The notes beneath the pieces were generated by a model. It did no database searches and was not told where the DNA came from. It saw only the letters and a program-made list of their open reading frames with translations. Below are positions 59,806 through 64,000 of a stretch of DNA of 64,000 nt, piece by piece. Source of the stretch: Malachius bipustulatus (Eukaryota; Arthropoda; Insecta; Coleoptera; Melyridae). Numbering within the stretch: the stretch's first letter is position 1; each line of letters opens with the position of its first letter. Location of the stretch: contig OU342631.1 in NCBI GenBank assembly GCA_910589415.1, positions 3,286,001-3,350,000 of the forward strand, given 5' to 3'. The translations under genes were made by a program, and so were the position numbers.

Positions 59806-60369
59806 AATGAGTGAATATGACAAGCAGTTGTTCAATTTTGCGTTGGGCTTCGCGAAGGTAATTGCCATATAGTTACAATTCCTGTATAAGTAAAGTGATT
59901 TTCTTCATAAATATTTTTTTGCAAGAAGTTTTCAATTTTATACACAATATATACCTACACAATTATATTGGGTTTATCCTTGCTTATTTTCTCGTCCACA
60001 GACTAATAAGAAGTTAAGCACTTGGTGACGATGTAGAGAGGAATTGGAACATCATGGAACGTAAGTGAAAATATGCACTTTCAATAATCTTGTCACTATA
60101 AAAATCCAGCAATGGCAAATGCGACAACCTAACAGCCAAACTATCCTAGTCCGGAAGTTTAACTCCATAATTATTATTCAAGCAGCAGAGGCAATCATAT
60201 AGAAGAAAGATAATACGTCAAAGGCAATGCCTAGTCCCCTGGAGGTGAAAGAATCAAAAACGCACATACGCATTAAGAAACACGTAAAAGGTATTGATAT
60301 TTAACATACGTCTCTAACATAACGTCATTCCTATTTATTTATAGTTTATAAAATTGCAAGAAAAATGCA
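59806..60369. other. No recognised feature
   Basis: AT-rich spacer; nothing recognised. Confidence 0.4.
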
Positions 60370-60800
60370 TAAATCCATAACAATAGAATTCACATTAGCA
60401 GAACTTGAAAACGCCTTAAAATCGTGTCAGAATTCAGCAGCTGTCACCGACTAAAATCCTTTTGTCGATTGTAGTAGGTACAAGAGCTCACTATGAATCA
60501 TCATCATACTTGATATCTACAACTGCATTTTTTACTGATTTTACCAATTCATAAACCTGACAAAAACATAATCCATCCCACAAACTACAGACCTGTATTA
60601 TCACTAACATGACTCATAAGTAAGCTTTTAAAAAAATGATAAAGATAATCTATTTTTCGGCATCAGAAACCAAATAGAGAATAACCAATATGCAAAATCG
60701 CTTTCGACATCACTCTACTTCTACTCTACGTCTCTTGAAGGTCTTCAAAACATCACCTTCACAACATGTAGAAAGATTTTACATGAAATAAATGATCCAT
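60370..60800 (+). pseudogene. Jockey-like reverse transcriptase, N-terminal part
   Basis: It begins ITIEFTLAELENALKSCQNS, the typical F...EL..AL...K.SA.G.D block just before the RT palm, then loses frame. PDKNIIHPTNYRPVLSLT*L with ISKLLKKMIK at about 60558-60650 is the unmistakable NYRPISLL..+SKL+EKMI motif. FFGIRNQIENNQYAKSLSTS follows, where functional copies have QYGFR.G.ST. The YADD motif is not found, and downstream sequence to 61050 is too decayed to place. It is the only relic here that keeps the first half of the RT. Confidence 0.7.
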
Positions 60801-61741
60801 AACTGTGATTTCGAAAATGGGAACAAACTCCCAAGTATTACGCAACAAAAACGTCCTTCATACCCAATCAACCCACCTATGAGAATATCTTCTAAAACAA
60901 GTTCACTAGTTATAGCTATGATGCAAGAAAACTAAACACCCCACTTCCCCACTACCGTTCAGAGGAAAACTCGAAACCTTAACCTCGATTCCAGAGCTTC
61001 TAACCCCAAATACTTCAAACAGTCCTAGCCTCGGCCAGAATTTTATTGAAATCTCAGATATTAATCAAGAGCCTATACTTCTGTTTTTTTTTTTTGCAAA
61101 CCAATAACTTATCTCAGTTGATCGTGAAAATTGTGGGTTATGTCCAAACTTAATTTCGGTACGTCGAAATACGAAATATTCAATTACTAGAATAGTAAAC
61201 TAGTCTATTCGACTTTCTATGAATAGTGATACGTAGTCACGGTTACTTACTGTAGCTGTTATTCGTTTATTTTTTATGTTATTTTAGGTTATTGTGAATA
61301 ACTGTTGCTTTGCTGCGAGTTGTTATTCTCAAATCATCGATATACTCTAAATATTCAAGTACATATGCGACAAATAGTCTGAAAAAGTGTTTGTGACACA
61401 GGAGTTGTCAATCCTCCCTTTAGTTCATCTCTCTGCCAGACAACTCCTGACCTGGCGGTTGTCTGGCATATCCGGTTACACAAGTAGTGGTGTTTACTGT
61501 TGTATTTACATATTGTCAATATCGTCAATGGTTAAGGACGGTAAATTTGATAACATTATGTTGTTTTGTGTTTTGCTTAAATTAATATGGTTGATTTTAT
61601 AAAATCGAAAAATTGTATCTTACATTAGAGTCGTTTGGCAAAAGACTTTTATCGTTTGGAGTTATTTTTGGAACGGGAGTACACTTGATGTTATTTCGGT
61701 ATTACACTTTCTGGATAATTATCTTCAAATGTTGTTGTGTG
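60801..61741. other. Decayed sequence, no gene called
   Basis: This may include more of the retrotransposon, but no motif is recognised. A short inverted pair (CAGGAGTTGTC at 61400, GACAACTCCTG at about 61440) flanks 35 bp. The 71-codon frame at 61387-61602 is hydrophobic and unremarkable. Confidence 0.35.
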
Positions 61742-61764
61742 CCCCCCCCCCCCCCCCCCCCCCC
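61742..61764. repeat. Poly(C) run of 23
   Basis: An uninterrupted run of 23 C, the longest homopolymer noticed in the window. Its length may be affected by sequencing error. Confidence 0.9.
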
Positions 61765-62917
61765 GTAATTTAATAAGATAAAGTATCTGTTGTAAATCTT
61801 CGAACAACCGAGAAAATATCTCAATCAGTTCTGTTTAAGCGTTCTGTTTAGGTTAAAGCACATTTTTGGGTTGTTTGTCGTACTTCTAAATAGAAAAAAA
61901 TAACACTGATAACGCAAAACATAAAATGTCTAGTCATAAAATTCGGTTTGGATCGTTATAACTAACGTTGTATTAAAAATAGTCTATAAATCTACCAACA
62001 TTGTATGCTAAATGTCGTCGCTAATATTACTCAAATAAGAGAATTTAATGTAGGTACATACATTCCAGCGTAACAGATTTGAATTACATTAAACTATAAA
62101 TATGCCTTAATAGGCCGTACAGCATCCATAAATCTAACAAATTCCGGTGGAATATAATTTGCAATAAAATTTAGCAACCCGGTTAACCGCAGTTAACGTG
62201 CATAAAATACACACCGGACACAACACACCCAATTGTGAACTATATAATTCCCTATTTTGGTGGCTATTTAGAAGTTCATTAATTTCCATAAAATGGCCCC
62301 TAAGGTCTGATTTTATTAATTTTTTATTGAACATAAAATCCCCTCCGGATTTAATTTTCAATTTCCTTTTTCCGTCGGCAATTCCTGTTTTGAATAAAAG
62401 CTGGAAGTAAAGAAATCATAATGACCTTCATTGCTCTAATTTCTGAAAGAATACTGCGACCTACATTTTGATGAGATCCTCAAATTCCAAGTCTTATAAT
62501 TTCATAATTAAGCCTTTGTAAATAAATTCTAAGCAATAAAAACCCTCTTTAAACCCGTCACTGTAAATTTAATCGCTTGCTTAAGCCCGGTAGAATACAT
62601 CAAGGGAAGCCTAAAATATGAAAGATGGCCTTACAGTCTAATAAGAGCATTATTATCACTTGAGTAATACTCGTTTAGAATGAAAGGCAATGTTCCAGAA
62701 ATAATTGTGAAATGAGTTAATCAAAAACATTTCATTCGTAATAATTATTGTCTTTAACAACTTTTTCAAGGTACATATAAAGTATACCCTTGTAATAATT
62801 AAGGTGATAATATTTATGATTTTTTTTAGGTAAGTACCAACATGTTTAAATTACTTTCATTCATGAACGACAAGAAAGAGTATACAGTGGATTTCTTCTA
62901 AGTGTATGGCAACACTT
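61765..62917. other. No recognised feature
   Basis: AT-rich. Overlapping frames on both strands at 62134-62410 cancel each other as evidence. Confidence 0.4.
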
Positions 62918-63562
62918 TTAGGGCATTGCATGTTTAAACTTACACCCCATTATGTTAACTTATGTTTTGTGGAAACTTATAGAAATCGTTTAATTTTAAA
63001 TAAAAATAAAAATGTTATTCTTCTTTTTCAGCAAAATGAATGTTATGAAATAAATATTTTTGCGAAAAAAAAATAGATAAGAGATTCCTTGATTTTTTTC
63101 ACACCGAATGACAAAAAAAACATACCTATGCCGGCCATAAGCAAAACAAAAATTGATTATCAAAATTCTAGGATTTAGTCGGCCTTGAAAATTTATGAAA
63201 CGTCAAATAGATAGCTTATAACGACTTATGCGAACCTACAAAAAATTATTAAATTATTTTCAAAAACAATAAAGATATCGATAAAATAAGAAATATCATT
63301 ATTTAAGAACAAATAATAGACGCCCATTTGTCAGCAAAAGAAAAAGAGTTTTCAGTTTTTTCACACATTTTTTCGTTGTGAACCACGAAACAGTTAAGAC
63401 CCTGTATAATTAAATTAGGCAATGGCCGTGTTTTCCGACAGGTTGTATTGTGAAGTAGATGACAATAATAATTGTACTATTATTGAAAATTAAAAACGAC
63501 TTCTAAGTTGCAGGACAACAAAAGTTAACATGGGGTGTAAGTTTTAACATGTAATTGGGATT
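62918..63562. mobile_element. Foldback of the AAGTCGTTTTTAATTTTCAA family
   Basis: Left GCATGTTTAAACTTACACCC, ATGTTAACTTATGTT and AGAAATCGTTTAATTTTAAA are mirrored on the complement of 63480-63560 (ACATGTTAAAACTTACACCC, ATGTTAACTTTTGTTG, AGAAGTCGTTTTTAATTTTC). The centre 63070-63300 equals 38500-38700 on the opposite strand. An internal ACCCTGTATAATT lies at about 63400. Unlike the palindromes at 39-42 kb, arms and centre come from different parts of one family and have diverged. Non-coding. Confidence 0.7.
63303..63337. repeat. 35-bp exact copy of 59624-59658
   Basis: TTAAGAACAAATAATAGACG followed by CCCATTTGTCAGCAA is identical at the two sites 3.7 kb apart, with no similarity on either side. 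Here it interrupts the foldback interior and looks like templated filler DNA. Confidence 0.85.
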
Positions 63563-64000
63563 TTGAAAAAAAAATTATTGATTTTTTAAATTTATTTTAA
63601 AACTTTTTTTATCAATAATTTTGATATTTAATGCAAAAATCTTAAAAAATAAATTTTTTCAATTAATTATAAACATTTAAAAATTGATAAAATTTAAAAA
63701 AATATCACGTGCGACTATAAACGCGCCAATATTGGTCACATAGTTGTGACGTCATAATGTTATAGCTATTCAATAACAGTACAGCGTTTACGGCTATTAC
63801 ACGTGACTAGACAATAATATTGAAAACTTATTGCTAAAAAACGAGTTGTTAGTTGGTTCCGATTAGCTATTTATTCTCCATTATATAAAATATAATTATT
63901 TATATCATAAATTGTAGAGCATGTCGCGTGAGAGTTACGGCGACAAAGCTATAAGTTATGTTCAACCACAGAATAGAAACATAATATTTGTATTGTAAAA
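63563..64000. other. No recognised feature
   Basis: Very AT-rich start, then mixed sequence to the window end. Nothing recognised. Confidence 0.4.

Noticed and set aside
1..64000. CRISPR array, operon or prophage interpretation
   Set aside because: No regularly spaced short direct repeats with unique spacers and no bacterial gene layout. All coding relics are animal transposable elements.

Overview
This window looks like non-genic, transposon-rich chromosomal DNA from an insect. By eye it is strongly AT-rich. I see no operons, no bacterial ribosome-binding-site layout and no long uninterrupted reading frame. Every protein similarity I recognise belongs to an animal transposable element. The many TA-flanked ends reading CAGGGTGT fit insect Tc1/mariner-superfamily DNA transposons whose transposases start with a DUF4817-type helix-turn-helix. 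A beetle or another transposon-rich insect is plausible, but I cannot fix the order. I found no convincing host gene, rRNA gene or functional tRNA gene.

The recognisable content falls into four groups. (1) Relics of non-LTR retrotransposons, nearly all 5'-truncated ends of ORF2 (RT end, RNase H, terminal Cys/His motif): about 6.85-7.03 kb (-), 11.58-11.99 kb (-), 12.37-13.10 kb (+), 21.78-22.11 kb (+), 33.25-35.46 kb (+, interrupted), 44.04-44.79 kb (+), 48.44-49.10 kb (+), 56.33-57.58 kb (-), 59.56-59.81 kb (+, weak) and 60.37-60.80 kb (+). (2) Transposase relics: a pogo-like fragment at 7.08-7.62 kb (-), the catalytic part of a mariner-superfamily DDE transposase at 55.56-56.30 kb (+), and a DUF4817-type N-terminal domain at 34.13-34.42 kb (-). 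(3) Short non-autonomous elements: a 5S-rRNA-headed SINE with an exact 12-bp target duplication (37.83-38.09 kb), two tRNA-like stretches (30.1 and 31.9 kb) and several MITEs. (4) A striking set of foldback elements, many bounded by TA + CAGGGTG termini: 8.2-9.2, 22.9-23.2, 28.2-31.8, 33.5-35.1, 39.3-40.5, 41.8-42.5, 49.6-49.9, 51.1-52.1, 53.0-53.7, 54.7-55.3 and 62.9-63.6 kb.

The most interesting pattern is in the foldbacks at 33.5, 39.3 and 41.8 kb. Each is an inverted duplication of the 5' end of a DUF4817-type mariner transposon, and the unpaired centre holds the transposase start codon and the first codons (10 to about 100). So each element is a long, nearly perfect palindrome with one copy of the transposase N-terminus in its loop. 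The termini and TA duplications show that at least some of these moved as intact units after forming. Transcripts would fold into dsRNA hairpins covering the parent's 5' leader, a possible source of siRNAs against the autonomous element (inference).

Nesting gives a relative chronology. The 33.5-kb foldback jumped into an already truncated retrotransposon, and removing it with one TA rejoins the reading frame. A retrotransposon landed in the 3' UTR of the 55.6-kb transposase relic with a 14-bp target duplication. The SINE landed inside an older mariner-type sequence. A 617-bp MITE family has one intact copy at 25.3 kb and a half copy buried in another foldback at 53 kb. The window therefore records several rounds of insertion into a silent region, such as heterochromatin or possibly a piRNA-producing locus.
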